From Hyphomonadaceae bacterium UBA1849 (GTDB taxonomy: Bacteria > Pseudomonadota > Alphaproteobacteria > Caulobacterales > Hyphomonadaceae): DNA of 64,000 nucleotides. The notes under the pieces are model-generated. The model saw nothing but the letters and a program-made list of their open reading frames with translations. It had not been told where the DNA came from and searched no databases. Positions 32,336 to 41,339 of this stretch are shown piece by piece. Every line of letters begins with the position of its first letter. Position 1 is the stretch's first letter. The stretch covers positions 403,900 to 467,899 of the forward strand of contig DDIN01000006.1 of NCBI GenBank assembly GCA_002338565.1. The letters run 5' to 3'. The position numbers and the translations under genes were made by a program.

Positions 32336-33867
32336 GCACGCGTAACCTGATCCTTATTCTCGGTGACCAGCTTTCGCCTGATATATCGTCTCTACGAAAT
32401 GCCGATCCGGAGAAAGACACCATCCTCATGTGCGAGGTCATGGATGAAGCGTCTTATGTGAAACACAATAAGAAGAAGATTGCCTTCATCTTTTCTGCCA
32501 TGCGCCACTTCGCAGAGGAGATGCGCGACGCAGGCTGGACGGTGGAATACACAGAGCTGAAAGACGCCGATAATGCCGGCAGCATTTCCGGCGAACTGAC
32601 CCGCGCTGTCGAACGCCTGTCCCCGGATAAAGTCATCATGACAGAACCTGGCGAGTGGCGGGTTCTTAAATCCATACGCGGCTGGGGCGCTCAGGCGGAC
32701 TGCGACTTTGAGATGCCGGATGACGACCGCTTCGTCTGTTCGACAGCAGAATTTCAGGAGTGGGCCAAGGGCCGTAAGTCCCTGCGCATGGAATACTTCT
32801 ATCGCGAGATGCGCAAAAAAACCGGCATTCTGATGGAGGGAGATGATCCTGCCTGCGGGCGCTGGAACTTCGACTCAGAGAACCGCAAACCAGCCGCAGA
32901 TGATCTCTTCATTCCAAAGCGTATGAAGTTCAAGCCGGACGATATTACACAAGACGTGCTGGAGCTCGTGGAAGAAGAATTTCCGGACAATTTCGGCAAG
33001 CTTGAGGGCTTCTGGTTTGCCACCACCCGCGCCGATGCTGAAAAGGCCCTCGATCACTTCTTATCAGACGCCCTCTCCTGCTTTGGCGACTATCAGGACG
33101 CGATGCTGATCGAGCACAAATTCCTCTATCACAGCCTGATCTCTTTCTACATCAATGTCGGGCTTCTGGACCCGCTGGAAACCTGCCGCCGGGTTGAGAA
33201 GGCCTTTCACGACGGCAAAGCGCCGATCAATGCGGTTGAGGGCTTCATCCGTCAGATCATCGGCTGGCGCGAATATGTGCGCGGCATCTATTGGATGGTG
33301 GGCGATGACTATGTAAAAAAGAACGGCTTCAACGCGACACGGTCCCTGCCCCACTTCTACTGGAGTGCGGATACAAAGATGAAGTGCGTGGCTTCCGTTG
33401 TGAGCCAGACGCGCGATGAAGCCTATGCGCACCACATTCAGCGCCTGATGGTGACCGGCACATTCGCGCTTCTTGCCGGTATCGATCCATTCGAAGTCCA
33501 TGAATGGTACCTCGCCGTTTATGCAGACGCTTTTGAATGGGTGGAGGCCCCGAACGTTGTTGGTATGGCGCTTTATGCTGATGGCGGCTTTCTGGCGTCG
33601 AAACCGTATGCAGCCAGCGGCTCTTACATCAATAAAATGTCGAACTATTGCGGCGACTGTCAGTACGCGGTCTCAAAAAAGACCGAAGAAGGCGCCTGCC
33701 CGTTCAACTCGCTCTACTGGCACTTCCTGATTGAGAACCGCGAGACCTTGAAGGACAATGGCCGTATCAACCGCGCCTATTCCACATGGGATCGCATGAA
33801 CGCCGACAAACGCAGTGCTTATCTTGAACGGGCCGAGCACTATCTGTCATCTCTCGACACGTTGTAG
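32332..33867 (+). CDS. phrB: FeS-containing bacterial cryptochrome/(6-4) photolyase
   Basis: A 511-residue cryptochrome/photolyase protein of the FeS-BCP class. N-terminal LILILGDQLS opens the antenna domain; the C-terminal half binds FAD. Four Cys, at 352, 440, 443 and 456, have the same spacing as the [4Fe-4S] ligands of Agrobacterium PhrB (350, 438, 441, 454), which repairs (6-4) photoproducts. Translation starts at GTG 32332, overlapping the SDR stop. Repair of UV damage in light is the likely role. Confidence 0.93.
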   Translation: MSTRNLILILGDQLSPDISSLRNADPEKDTILMCEVMDEASYVKHNKKKIAFIFSAMRHFAEEMRDAGWTVEYTELKDADNAGSISGELTRAVERLSPDKVIMTEPGEWRVLKSIRGWGAQADCDFEMPDDDRFVCSTAEFQEWAKGRKSLRMEYFYREMRKKTGILMEGDDPACGRWNFDSENRKPAADDLFIPKRMKFKPDDITQDVLELVEEEFPDNFGKLEGFWFATTRADAEKALDHFLSDALSCFGDYQDAMLIEHKFLYHSLISFYINVGLLDPLETCRRVEKAFHDGKAPINAVEGFIRQIIGWREYVRGIYWMVGDDYVKKNGFNATRSLPHFYWSADTKMKCVASVVSQTRDEAYAHHIQRLMVTGTFALLAGIDPFEVHEWYLAVYADAFEWVEAPNVVGMALYADGGFLASKPYAASGSYINKMSNYCGDCQYAVSKKTEEGACPFNSLYWHFLIENRETLKDNGRINRAYSTWDRMNADKRSAYLERAEHYLSSLDTL

Positions 33868-34021
33868 TTATGCTCAAGTGATCACAGCCCATTCGGTTGA
33901 CGTTAGGTAAGCAAAAAATTCCTCCAGATTTATTCCTAAAGGGAATTTCAGACATTCTATTCCGGTATTTTATGCCTCACGCGCATTTTTCTTGCGTTTC
34001 CTGCGATTTTCTTCCAAAGCC

Positions 34022-34063
34022 CTAGTTAACGCGAGCGGCAACTAGTCATGCCTGATTTCAGGC
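34022..34063. promoter_or_regulatory. Two adjacent palindromes upstream of the thiolase gene
   Basis: CTAGTT (34022-34027) with AACTAG (34040-34045), and GCCTGA-TT-TCAGGC (34050-34063), lie 37-78 bases before the thiolase start. The second is a compact perfect palindrome suited to a dimeric repressor such as a TetR-type regulator of fatty-acid genes; none is adjacent. Confidence 0.35.
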
Positions 34064-34099
34064 TGTAGGGTCGCGCCATAACTCGAGGGAGAAAACTAT

Positions 34100-35305
34100 A
34101 TGCGTGACGCAGTAATCCTTTCCACCGCACGTACTGGCCTTGCGAAGGCTGGTCGTGGTTCTTTCAACAACACACACGGCATTACAATGGCCGGCACAGC
34201 GATCAAAGGCGCTATGGAGCGTGCTGGTATTGATCCTGGTGTTGTAGAAGACGTTTATCTCGGCTGTGCGCAGCCAGAAGGCGCGACAGGCCACAACGTT
34301 GCACGTAATGCTGCACTCTGGGCTGGTTGCCCGTCCACAGCGTCTGGCGCAACAATCAACCGCTTCTGCTCTTCAGGCCTGCAAGCTATTGCAAACGCTG
34401 CATGGACAATCAAAAGCGAAGGCGCTCCGGTTGCTATCGGCGGCGGCGTTGAATCCATCTCTCTCGTGTCCGGTTCTGGCAACATGAACCGCTCTAACTA
34501 CACAGAAGAGAAGCTGATGAAAGAATGGCCAGCCATCTGGATGACCATGATCGAAACAGCTGAAATCGTTGCAGACCGCTACGGCGTTTCCCGTGAGTAT
34601 CAGGACGAATACTCTGCCCTGTCTCAGGCGCGTACAGCTGAATTCCAGTCTTCTGGTAAAATGGCTGAAGAGATCGTTCCGCTCACAACGATGATGAAAC
34701 TCGTCAACAAAGAAACCGGCGAAGAAACATTCCAGGAAGTCACTTGTGACCGCGACGAATGTAACCGTCCGGGTACAACCGCTGAATCTCTGGCTGGCCT
34801 GAAGCCTGTCTTCAAAAACGGCCAGGTCGTTAAAGAAGGCAAGTACGTCACAGCGGGTAACGCATCCCAGCTTTCTGACGGTGCTGGTGCGCTCGTTCTG
34901 ATGGAAGCGAAAGAAGCTGAACGTCAGGGCAAAGAACCACTCGGCCGCTTCGCTGGCTTCAACGTTGCTGGTTGCGATCCTGACGAAATGGGTATCGGCC
35001 CTGTCTTCGCTGTTCCACGTCTCCTCGAGCGTCACGGCCTGACAGTTGACGACATCGACCTGTGGGAGCTCAACGAAGCTTTCGCGTCTCAGTGCCTCTA
35101 CTCTCGTGACCGTCTCGGCATCGACCCAGAGAAATACAACGTCAATGGCGGTTCTATTTCTATCGGTCACCCGTTCGGCATGACTGGCGCACGTTGCACA
35201 GGCTCTCTCCTTCTCGAAGGTAAGCGCCGCGGTGCGAAATGGGGTGTTGTCACCATGTGTATCGGTGGCGGTATGGGTGCTGCTGGTCTCTTCGAGATCT
35301 TCTAA
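34100..35305 (+). CDS. Acetyl-CoA C-acyltransferase (thiolase)
   Basis: A 401-residue thiolase. Active-site residues are visible: Cys90 in NRFCSSGLQA, His357 in SIGHPFGMTGAR, and Cys387 in CIGGGMGAAGLF. It cleaves 3-ketoacyl-CoA in beta-oxidation or condenses acetyl-CoA. No fadB-like partner adjoins it. Codon use is strongly biased (GCT, GGT, CGT), as in the porin at 29056, so it is probably highly expressed. GAGGGAGAAA precedes the ATG. Confidence 0.95.
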   Translation: MRDAVILSTARTGLAKAGRGSFNNTHGITMAGTAIKGAMERAGIDPGVVEDVYLGCAQPEGATGHNVARNAALWAGCPSTASGATINRFCSSGLQAIANAAWTIKSEGAPVAIGGGVESISLVSGSGNMNRSNYTEEKLMKEWPAIWMTMIETAEIVADRYGVSREYQDEYSALSQARTAEFQSSGKMAEEIVPLTTMMKLVNKETGEETFQEVTCDRDECNRPGTTAESLAGLKPVFKNGQVVKEGKYVTAGNASQLSDGAGALVLMEAKEAERQGKEPLGRFAGFNVAGCDPDEMGIGPVFAVPRLLERHGLTVDDIDLWELNEAFASQCLYSRDRLGIDPEKYNVNGGSISIGHPFGMTGARCTGSLLLEGKRRGAKWGVVTMCIGGGMGAAGLFEIF

Positions 35306-35328
35306 GCCCTGCGCTTCATATGAAGTTC

Positions 35329-35361
35329 AAAAGCCCGGAGCATCTGCTCCGGGCTTTTTTA
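35329..35361 (+). terminator. Intrinsic terminator of the thiolase gene
   Basis: AAAAGCCCGGAG and CTCCGGGCTTTT flank a short CATCTG loop, with six T at the end. Confidence 0.95.
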
Positions 35362-35506
35362 TTCTGGTGACCATCGAATTCGAAACGTCTGCGTTTCCAG
35401 GATGAGGAGTATCGTCCCACTCGCATCGCGACACAAAATGTGTCATCATCCACTGGCGAATTTTGCGATTTCCGCCGATCTTCTCTGAAAACAAAAGGGA
35501 AGAAAC

Positions 35507-37465
35507 ATGACAGCCCTCAAACTCAGACACCTCCTCCTTCCAGCCCTCGTCGGCGCAATAACAACCGCCCCGCTCGCGGCTCAGGAAGCCACGGACGCGA
35601 CCCGCGCCTATAATGAAGCGTTCGCTGAAACACTGCCGTTTTCAGATAACGCTGACTTTGAGCGCGCAGCGCGGGGCTTTATCGCAACGCGCGAAAACCC
35701 GCTCATCACAACTGAATCCGGCCAGACAGTCCTTGATCTTTCTGCCTATGATTTCGCTGATGGCGAGGTCCCTGACACCGTCAATCCAAGCCTCTGGCGC
35801 CAGCTTCAGCTGCTCCGTCAGCATGGCCTGTACGAAGTTGTTCCGGGGCTTTGGCAGGTTCGCGGATTTGACTTATCAGTCATGTCTGTCATCCGGACCG
35901 ACACCGGATTTGTCATTGTCGATCCCCTCCTATCGCGGGAAACCGGCGCTGCAGCGATGGAGCTCGTTCGTCAGGAACTCGGTGACCTACCGGTCCATGC
36001 CGTCATCTATACACACAGCCATGTCGACCATTTCGGCGGCGTCAAAGGCGTTGTGACAGAAGAAGACGTTTCGTCCGGACGTACCCAGATTATTGCACCG
36101 CATGGATTTATGGATCACGCGGTGTCTGAAAACCTGCTCGTCGGCCCTGCTATGCGACGCCGCACTGTTTATCAGTTTGCCCGCCGCATCCCTGCTGGTC
36201 CGACGGGCCATGCCGGGAATGGCATTGGCGCGGGCATCGCAAACGGTAACCGCACCCTTATTCCTCCGACCGTTTCCATCAACGACACCGGTGAAACACT
36301 AACCATTGATGGCATGGAGTTCGTCTTTCAGGTGACACCTGGCGCCGAAGCACCGGCAGAGATGAACTTCTTCCTCCCGTCACTCAATGCGCTTTGCCTC
36401 GCTGAGAATGCCAACCCAACCATGCATAATGTGCTCACACCGCGGGGCGCGCTTGTTCGCGATTCGCTGGCCTGGGCCGATTACCTCACAGAGTCTCTAC
36501 ACCTTTGGGGAGACGAAGCGGACGTTGTCTTCACCTCGCATGGCTGGCCGCGTTGGGGACACGAAGACATTTACGACTACATGTCCTCCCACCGCGACGC
36601 GTATAAATTTCTCCACGACCAGAGCGTGCGCCTGATGAATCAGGGCCTGACCGAAATGGAAATAGCAGAGCAGATCGAACTGCCTTCGTCTCTGGCGCGA
36701 CAATGGTTTAATCGGGGTTATTACGGCACGATGAGCCACAACTCCAAAGCCGTCTATCAGCGCTATATGGGCTGGTATGATGGCAATCCGGCGAATCTCA
36801 ACCCGCTGCCGCCGGAACAAGCCGGCTCACGCTATGTGGAAGCGATGGGCGGGGCAGATGCAGCACTCAACATTGCTCAATCCGCCTATGAAGATGGCGA
36901 TTATCGCTGGGCAGCACAGCTCGCCAGTCACATTGTATTCGACGATGCCTCCAACATGCCTGCACGCGAGCTGCTGGCCGAAGCCTTTGAGCAGATGGCT
37001 TATCAGGCAGAAGGTATGCTGTGGCGGAACATGTATCTAACCGGCGCTCAGGAAGTGATCACGCCTCCACCGGCGAGCGCAGCGATTGCTATGTCCGGTG
37101 ACTTCCTCGCAGCGACGCCGAGCGGAGACTTGTTCGACATCCTCGCCGCAAAGATCGATCCGGCCCGCGCTGGCGAGCGCGCTGTGGCCGTCCGTTTCAA
37201 CTTCACTGATCGTGAGGAAGCACACCTTCTGAGCCTCAGAAACTCGGTTCTGGTGCATGAAACCGGCGTGGACGATGATGCTGATGTCACGCTGACAATG
37301 CCGCGAATGGCATTCATGGCTATCCTGTTCAATGGCCAACCGGCCGCACCATTCATCGAACGAGGCACAATCTCTGTAGATGGTGACCTGTCCGCCTTTG
37401 AAGGGCTCATGGACAGCATGGAAGTTGTTGGCAATCCCGAACCATTCAGTATCGTTCTCCCGTAA
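35507..37465 (+). CDS. Alkylsulfatase-like metallo-beta-lactamase fold hydrolase
   Basis: A 652-residue protein with a Sec signal (ending near PLAAQ). The THSHVDHFGG motif (169-178) gives the zinc ligands His170, His172, Asp174 and His175, at nearly the same positions as in Pseudomonas SdsA1. The middle holds the helical dimerisation domain, and the C-terminal part (about 530-650) an SCP2-like lipid-binding domain. It probably hydrolyses long alkyl sulfates such as SDS in the periplasm, releasing sulfate and alcohol. A palindrome GACACA-AAA-TGTGTC lies 63 bases upstream. Confidence 0.92.
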   Translation: MTALKLRHLLLPALVGAITTAPLAAQEATDATRAYNEAFAETLPFSDNADFERAARGFIATRENPLITTESGQTVLDLSAYDFADGEVPDTVNPSLWRQLQLLRQHGLYEVVPGLWQVRGFDLSVMSVIRTDTGFVIVDPLLSRETGAAAMELVRQELGDLPVHAVIYTHSHVDHFGGVKGVVTEEDVSSGRTQIIAPHGFMDHAVSENLLVGPAMRRRTVYQFARRIPAGPTGHAGNGIGAGIANGNRTLIPPTVSINDTGETLTIDGMEFVFQVTPGAEAPAEMNFFLPSLNALCLAENANPTMHNVLTPRGALVRDSLAWADYLTESLHLWGDEADVVFTSHGWPRWGHEDIYDYMSSHRDAYKFLHDQSVRLMNQGLTEMEIAEQIELPSSLARQWFNRGYYGTMSHNSKAVYQRYMGWYDGNPANLNPLPPEQAGSRYVEAMGGADAALNIAQSAYEDGDYRWAAQLASHIVFDDASNMPARELLAEAFEQMAYQAEGMLWRNMYLTGAQEVITPPPASAAIAMSGDFLAATPSGDLFDILAAKIDPARAGERAVAVRFNFTDREEAHLLSLRNSVLVHETGVDDDADVTLTMPRMAFMAILFNGQPAAPFIERGTISVDGDLSAFEGLMDSMEVVGNPEPFSIVLP

Positions 37466-37473
37466 GGGACCAG

Positions 37474-37502
37474 AGAGCCGGCCCTTCAAGCCGGCTCTTT
37501 TC
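37474..37502 (+). terminator. Intrinsic terminator of the alkylsulfatase gene
   Basis: AGAGCCGGC (37474-37482) pairs with GCCGGCTCT (37490-37498), followed by four further T. The next gene starts only 17 bases later. Confidence 0.85.
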
Positions 37503-37518
37503 AAAAGGACGCGATGCG

Positions 37519-37995
37519 ATGGCCACCGGTAAGCTCAATGTCGATCAGGACGTATTGGATGAAAAACTGCGGTTTGCCGGATATCACGTGATGAACGTAT
37601 TCCTCGAAATTGCCCGCCAGATGGGCCAGAATACGGGCCTAGATGCTGCATCCATTCTGATCCTGGCAACCATTAACAATGCTTCGGTCCAGCGCCTGAT
37701 CCGTCACCCCGGAGAGATAGATATTCACTCGACCAAGGTCGGCGCCAACATTGACGCCTCACACTTCCATTCCATCTCCCGCCGTGCGGTTGCCGACGCG
37801 ACCGGCCTCAACCGCGAACTCGTGCGTCGTAAGATCAACAAGCTGATCGAAGCCGGGATTGTTCAGGAGGACGAACACGGCGTGAAGACGATGAATGTCG
37901 TGCTCAACCCCCTCGTCGGGAAGTCTGTTCGCAGCTTTGTAGGAGCCCATGCGCACGCCACCAACCAGCTGATTTCTGAAGGGATCCTTCGTTAG
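37519..37995 (+). CDS. Winged-helix regulator-like protein
   Basis: A 158-residue protein. Residues about 90-118 read as a winged helix-turn-helix (SRRAVADATGLNRELVRRKINKLIEAGIVQED), so DNA binding is likely. The N-terminal half is helical and may serve dimerisation. I do not recognise a named family. AAAGGA precedes the ATG. It lies just after the alkylsulfatase terminator and before a peptidyl-prolyl isomerase; control of the alkylsulfatase gene is possible but unsupported. Confidence 0.6.
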   Translation: MATGKLNVDQDVLDEKLRFAGYHVMNVFLEIARQMGQNTGLDAASILILATINNASVQRLIRHPGEIDIHSTKVGANIDASHFHSISRRAVADATGLNRELVRRKINKLIEAGIVQEDEHGVKTMNVVLNPLVGKSVRSFVGAHAHATNQLISEGILR

Positions 37996-38079
37996 AAGAC
38001 GTTCATAATTCCCCTCCCGACTTTACCTTTTGCGCCAAACCGTGCAGGAAGCGCCAAAAGATAAATTGAGGAAGCACTT

Positions 38080-38463
38080 ATGAGTAATCCTGATCTCGAC
38101 TATCTGGATGAGAATGCAAAAAAAGACGGCGTAACTGTCACCGCTTCAGGTCTTCAGTACCGCGTACTGGAAGAAGGCACAGGCTATAAGCCGGGCCCTC
38201 GCGACAAAGTAAAAGTTCACTATGCTGGTCGCCTCGTGAACGGCAAAGAATTCGACAGCTCCTACAAGCGCGGTCAGCCGATTGAGTTCCCGCTCAACGC
38301 TGTAATCGCAGGCTGGTCCGAAGGCGTTCAGCTGATGCAGGAAGGCGCGAAGTACGAATTCGTGATCCCGTCCCAGCTCGGTTATGGCGCACGTGGCGCA
38401 CCGGGTGCGATCCCGCCAAACGCGACCCTCGTCTTCGACGTCGAGCTGATCAAAGTCGGCTAA
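38080..38463 (+). CDS. FKBP-type peptidyl-prolyl cis-trans isomerase
   Basis: A 127-residue single-domain FKBP without signal peptide, so probably cytoplasmic. Conserved features are VKVHYAGRLVNGKEFDSSYKRGQPIEFPL, VIAGWSEGVQLM, and GYGARGAPGAIPPNATLVFDVELI, covering the active-site aromatic residues. It catalyses proline isomerisation during folding. GAGGAAG precedes the ATG. Confidence 0.94.
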   Translation: MSNPDLDYLDENAKKDGVTVTASGLQYRVLEEGTGYKPGPRDKVKVHYAGRLVNGKEFDSSYKRGQPIEFPLNAVIAGWSEGVQLMQEGAKYEFVIPSQLGYGARGAPGAIPPNATLVFDVELIKVG

Positions 38464-38485
38464 GCCCGATTGATCCGGAATTCAG

Positions 38486-38514
38486 AAGGCGACCTCTCAT
38501 AGGTCGCCTTTTTT
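38486..38514 (+). terminator. Intrinsic terminator of the FKBP gene
   Basis: AAGGCGACCT (38486-38495) pairs with AGGTCGCCTT (38501-38510) around CTCAT, ending in six T. It sits right before the stop of the convergent DUF1704 gene. Confidence 0.93.
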
Positions 38515-38515
38515 A

Positions 38516-39793
38516 TTATCTTAGCGCCTGCGCGTTGATGAGATCAGTATAACGCGCCGCGACCTGCCCCAGATCTATCTGGTTGAGGAAGGTCGAGTAC
38601 GATAAATACGCCAACAGATAACGGGCATCTTTCGCCCATGGCGGCATGAACTGCGGACGTTTGATCAATTCCTGATGAGCTAAAACATCCATAGCCTCAA
38701 GGTCTTGCAAGTCGATCTTACCAACGAACAATAACTCTATCAGGCGCGTATCACCGGCGCGGATCGCCGCTCTCAAATATGAGTGCACCTCTACCAGTCC
38801 GGAGAGATAAACACCGTCTTTCGTGAAGGGTGCCCCGCCATCGACAAGGCCACCACGCACAATACGGCGCGCGCTCTCAAAAGCCTCAAACGGCGCGTCG
38901 CGCGTCGATTTCTCACGGAAGAAATTATAGAGGTCGATAAAGTCTGCGCCATTCGCCGACATATCAATCGCGATGACGCGGTCAGCCAGACGGCGGAAAC
39001 GGCGTGGATCGATTGAGCCGGTAATAAACTCGGCGAACACCGCCAGCCCTTCCTGAGTGCGCGCATTGCCCGGATGGCTTTCACCCAGAATCTGGAAACG
39101 GTCATGGCGGCTGCCGTTAAAGCCTGTCGCAATGTGGATCAGCGCTTCATGCTGAAGCAGCTGCGAGCAATCGAGATCAGAAAAGCTGGCATCCTCACGA
39201 AGCTTTACATAGTCGCGCCCCGCTGCTGCCTTGGCGGAGACCTCGCTTGTGACAATCACTTCAGGCGTATCTTTGCCAAAATGCTCAGGCAGCTCGGCGT
39301 CCAGCTGCGCTTTTAATTGCTGCGCGGTAAGGACGACCGGCTTTTCCAGCTTCAGCGTGCCTTCGTCGAACTCAGACAGCAGCCCATCAAGGCGGCGCGC
39401 AAGATCAAGCGTAGTGACATTGCCATCGGCAATCGGCTGCTGCGGAGATCCATACAGCTCGTTGGAGAACACGCAGAAGCCGGCAGTGCCGATAGACGCC
39501 AGCATGGCAGCCGTCTGCTCGCCTGTCTCACACAGGCGCAAAAGCCACTCATGGACAGCACTATCACCGTCGATCAGCTCACGCGCAGCCTTAACGCGCT
39601 CGACCGATGGATGCGGATCAATGCGAGTGTATGTAGGCTTGGGAAGCTCCTTAGCATCTGCCGCGAAGAATGCGTCGGCTACGCTGCGATCCCAGTTCGT
39701 AGACTTGAGAACAGGAAGCCGGTCCTCGGCCTCAAATAGCAGGGTCGCGGCCCGGTCGAGCCGGTCCAGTTCTTTTTCGGAAAACTCAGGCAA
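38516..39793 (-). CDS. DUF1704 (QEGLA-motif) putative zinc metallopeptidase
   Basis: A 425-residue protein with HEALIH (215-220), an HExxH zinc site, and RTQEGLAVFAEF (246-257) as the third-ligand region that gives the 'QEGLA motif' name. The family includes the animal tubulin carboxypeptidase MATCAP; bacterial roles are unknown. A stop codon sits directly before the TTG at 39793, and no ATG or GTG follows nearby, so TTG is the likely start. It ends the long minus-strand run, 83 bases after ATP12. Confidence 0.85.
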   Translation of the reverse strand: MPEFSEKELDRLDRAATLLFEAEDRLPVLKSTNWDRSVADAFFAADAKELPKPTYTRIDPHPSVERVKAARELIDGDSAVHEWLLRLCETGEQTAAMLASIGTAGFCVFSNELYGSPQQPIADGNVTTLDLARRLDGLLSEFDEGTLKLEKPVVLTAQQLKAQLDAELPEHFGKDTPEVIVTSEVSAKAAAGRDYVKLREDASFSDLDCSQLLQHEALIHIATGFNGSRHDRFQILGESHPGNARTQEGLAVFAEFITGSIDPRRFRRLADRVIAIDMSANGADFIDLYNFFREKSTRDAPFEAFESARRIVRGGLVDGGAPFTKDGVYLSGLVEVHSYLRAAIRAGDTRLIELLFVGKIDLQDLEAMDVLAHQELIKRPQFMPPWAKDARYLLAYLSYSTFLNQIDLGQVAARYTDLINAQALR

Positions 39794-39876
39794 TCAATGC
39801 AAATCCCAAATGAGCCGCTTCATGGTCAAAGCTGAATCGGCATTTAGGGTAGCAATGGGTCCGCCGCAATCAGAAA

Positions 39877-40611
39877 TTACGCAATGACGCCAGTCGACAG
39901 ACCTTCAAACCAGGCCCCGAGCGCGAGCGAGTCACGGCGATGACCGCCAATCCTCTGAAGCGCTTCTTCGTCTTCGCCCCATTGCTCCATTTGCCAAAGC
40001 TCATCAATGATGGAGATGTCGTAGGCATCAAGCGCTGTAAGCTCTTGCTCGGCAACAGCCATAGACAGGACTGCAGACCCGTAGAGACCAAGCGCCATGC
40101 CAAGACCGGTAAGTGCGAAATCGTTTTTGCCGGCAGCATAAGCGCCAATCGCCTCAATGCTGGCAGGCGGCTGGGGTGTGTTCATCACGCCCTCAGTCGG
40201 CATCAGATGCACTCCATGCTCACGGCTTGCCCAATCACGCAGAGGACGGAAATGCCCCTCCTGACGGTCACGGAGCTCTGTAGGCCCTTCCGCCAGGTAA
40301 CAGACCAGATCAGTGCCCGCATACTTCTGCACTTCAGCGATCAGAGCATCGCGTGTGTCAGGCGTACGGTCGAGCGCAACATTGGCCATGCGAGTGAGCG
40401 TCATGGTTGGAAGATCGATCTCTTCAATCTGCCCCTCCCACTCTTCCGCAACGGAAACAGCGAGCGCTTGCGTCGGCAGCGCCAGCTTGCGCTTGGCAGG
40501 CGTTACAGGCGTGCGACCGTCGAGTTCAACGTGCCAGCCGGTTTCGCCTTCAGAGACAGAGACAGTTTTATAAAAGCGCTTCGGCTTTTTGAGAGCAGAT
40601 CCATTAGTCAT
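39877..40611 (-). CDS. ATP12 family F1-ATPase assembly chaperone
   Basis: A 244-residue protein of the ATP12 family, which in mitochondria binds the F1 alpha subunit during assembly and is shared with alphaproteobacteria. Signatures are KRFYKTVSV near the N terminus, GWHVELDGRTPVTPAKR, and LDAYDISIIDELWQMEQWGEDEEA near the C terminus. Placement after HAD and rluC matches what I recall from other alphaproteobacteria. Confidence 0.93.
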   Translation of the reverse strand: MTNGSALKKPKRFYKTVSVSEGETGWHVELDGRTPVTPAKRKLALPTQALAVSVAEEWEGQIEEIDLPTMTLTRMANVALDRTPDTRDALIAEVQKYAGTDLVCYLAEGPTELRDRQEGHFRPLRDWASREHGVHLMPTEGVMNTPQPPASIEAIGAYAAGKNDFALTGLGMALGLYGSAVLSMAVAEQELTALDAYDISIIDELWQMEQWGEDEEALQRIGGHRRDSLALGAWFEGLSTGVIA

Positions 40612-40658
40612 GCGCGCCTCTATACAGAATTCTGAGAAAGGGTCACCCCCTCACACTG

Positions 40659-41339
40659 TCACGCCTCAACGCGCGCGAATGCGAGCAACGCATCAGACAA
40701 GCTGTCCATCTCATGGTGGATATGATGCGCTTCAGCGGCAGCCAGCTCGTGTGCTTCGCCAAAGCCCCAGCTTACGCCGTGTGTGACCACGCCAGCAGAC
40801 CGGCCCATATGGATATCGTGGATGGCATCGCCGACCATAACGGTCTGTTCCGGCTCCACGCCGACCGTTTTCATGGATTCTGTGACCATAAACGGGTTCG
40901 GCTTTCCGGGGCCATCATCCGCGCACCAGACCGTATCGAAATACCGGCCAAGATCATGCATACCGAAGACAGCCTCTACACCGCGACGGGATTTTCCGGT
41001 CGCGACCGCCATGAGGCAATTCTGATTGGCGAGCGCCTCGAGAAGCTCCACCGCGCCATCATAGAGCGGTTCACGGAAATCAGTGTTCTGCGTGCGATGC
41101 GCCACAAAGGCGTTCTTATAAGCCTCAGCCAGCGCAGCCACGTCTCTGTCGGACATGCCCTGTGGGGCGAGAATACGGCACCCATCCTCAAGCCCGAGCC
41201 CGACAATCTGGCGGGTCCGGTCATATTCGGGGGGCGTCAGACCAAAATTCTCGAACGCGGCGGTCATCGCATTCTGAATGACCTTCCGACTATCAACAAT
41301 GGTCCCGTCAATATCCCAGACAACCAGTCTCAGGCTCAT
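40659..41339 (-). CDS. HAD-IA family hydrolase (phosphoglycolate phosphatase-like)
   Basis: A 226-residue HAD phosphatase. Motif I is WDIDGT (nucleophile Asp9, acid Asp11), motif II ATGKS, and motif III/IV the Lys at GKPNPF followed by VGDAIHD. The helical cap lies between about 15 and 85. Its substrate is unknown; phosphoglycolate or a nucleotide is typical. It overlaps the upstream rluC stop by four bases. Confidence 0.9.
   Translation of the reverse strand: MSLRLVVWDIDGTIVDSRKVIQNAMTAAFENFGLTPPEYDRTRQIVGLGLEDGCRILAPQGMSDRDVAALAEAYKNAFVAHRTQNTDFREPLYDGAVELLEALANQNCLMAVATGKSRRGVEAVFGMHDLGRYFDTVWCADDGPGKPNPFMVTESMKTVGVEPEQTVMVGDAIHDIHMGRSAGVVTHGVSWGFGEAHELAAAEAHHIHHEMDSLSDALLAFARVEA

Noticed and set aside
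34373..35170. 265-codon open frame on the minus strand inside the thiolase gene
   Set aside because: It is fully antisense to a well-conserved, highly biased gene; the biased codon use removes stops on the other strand. No ribosome binding site or protein-like composition.
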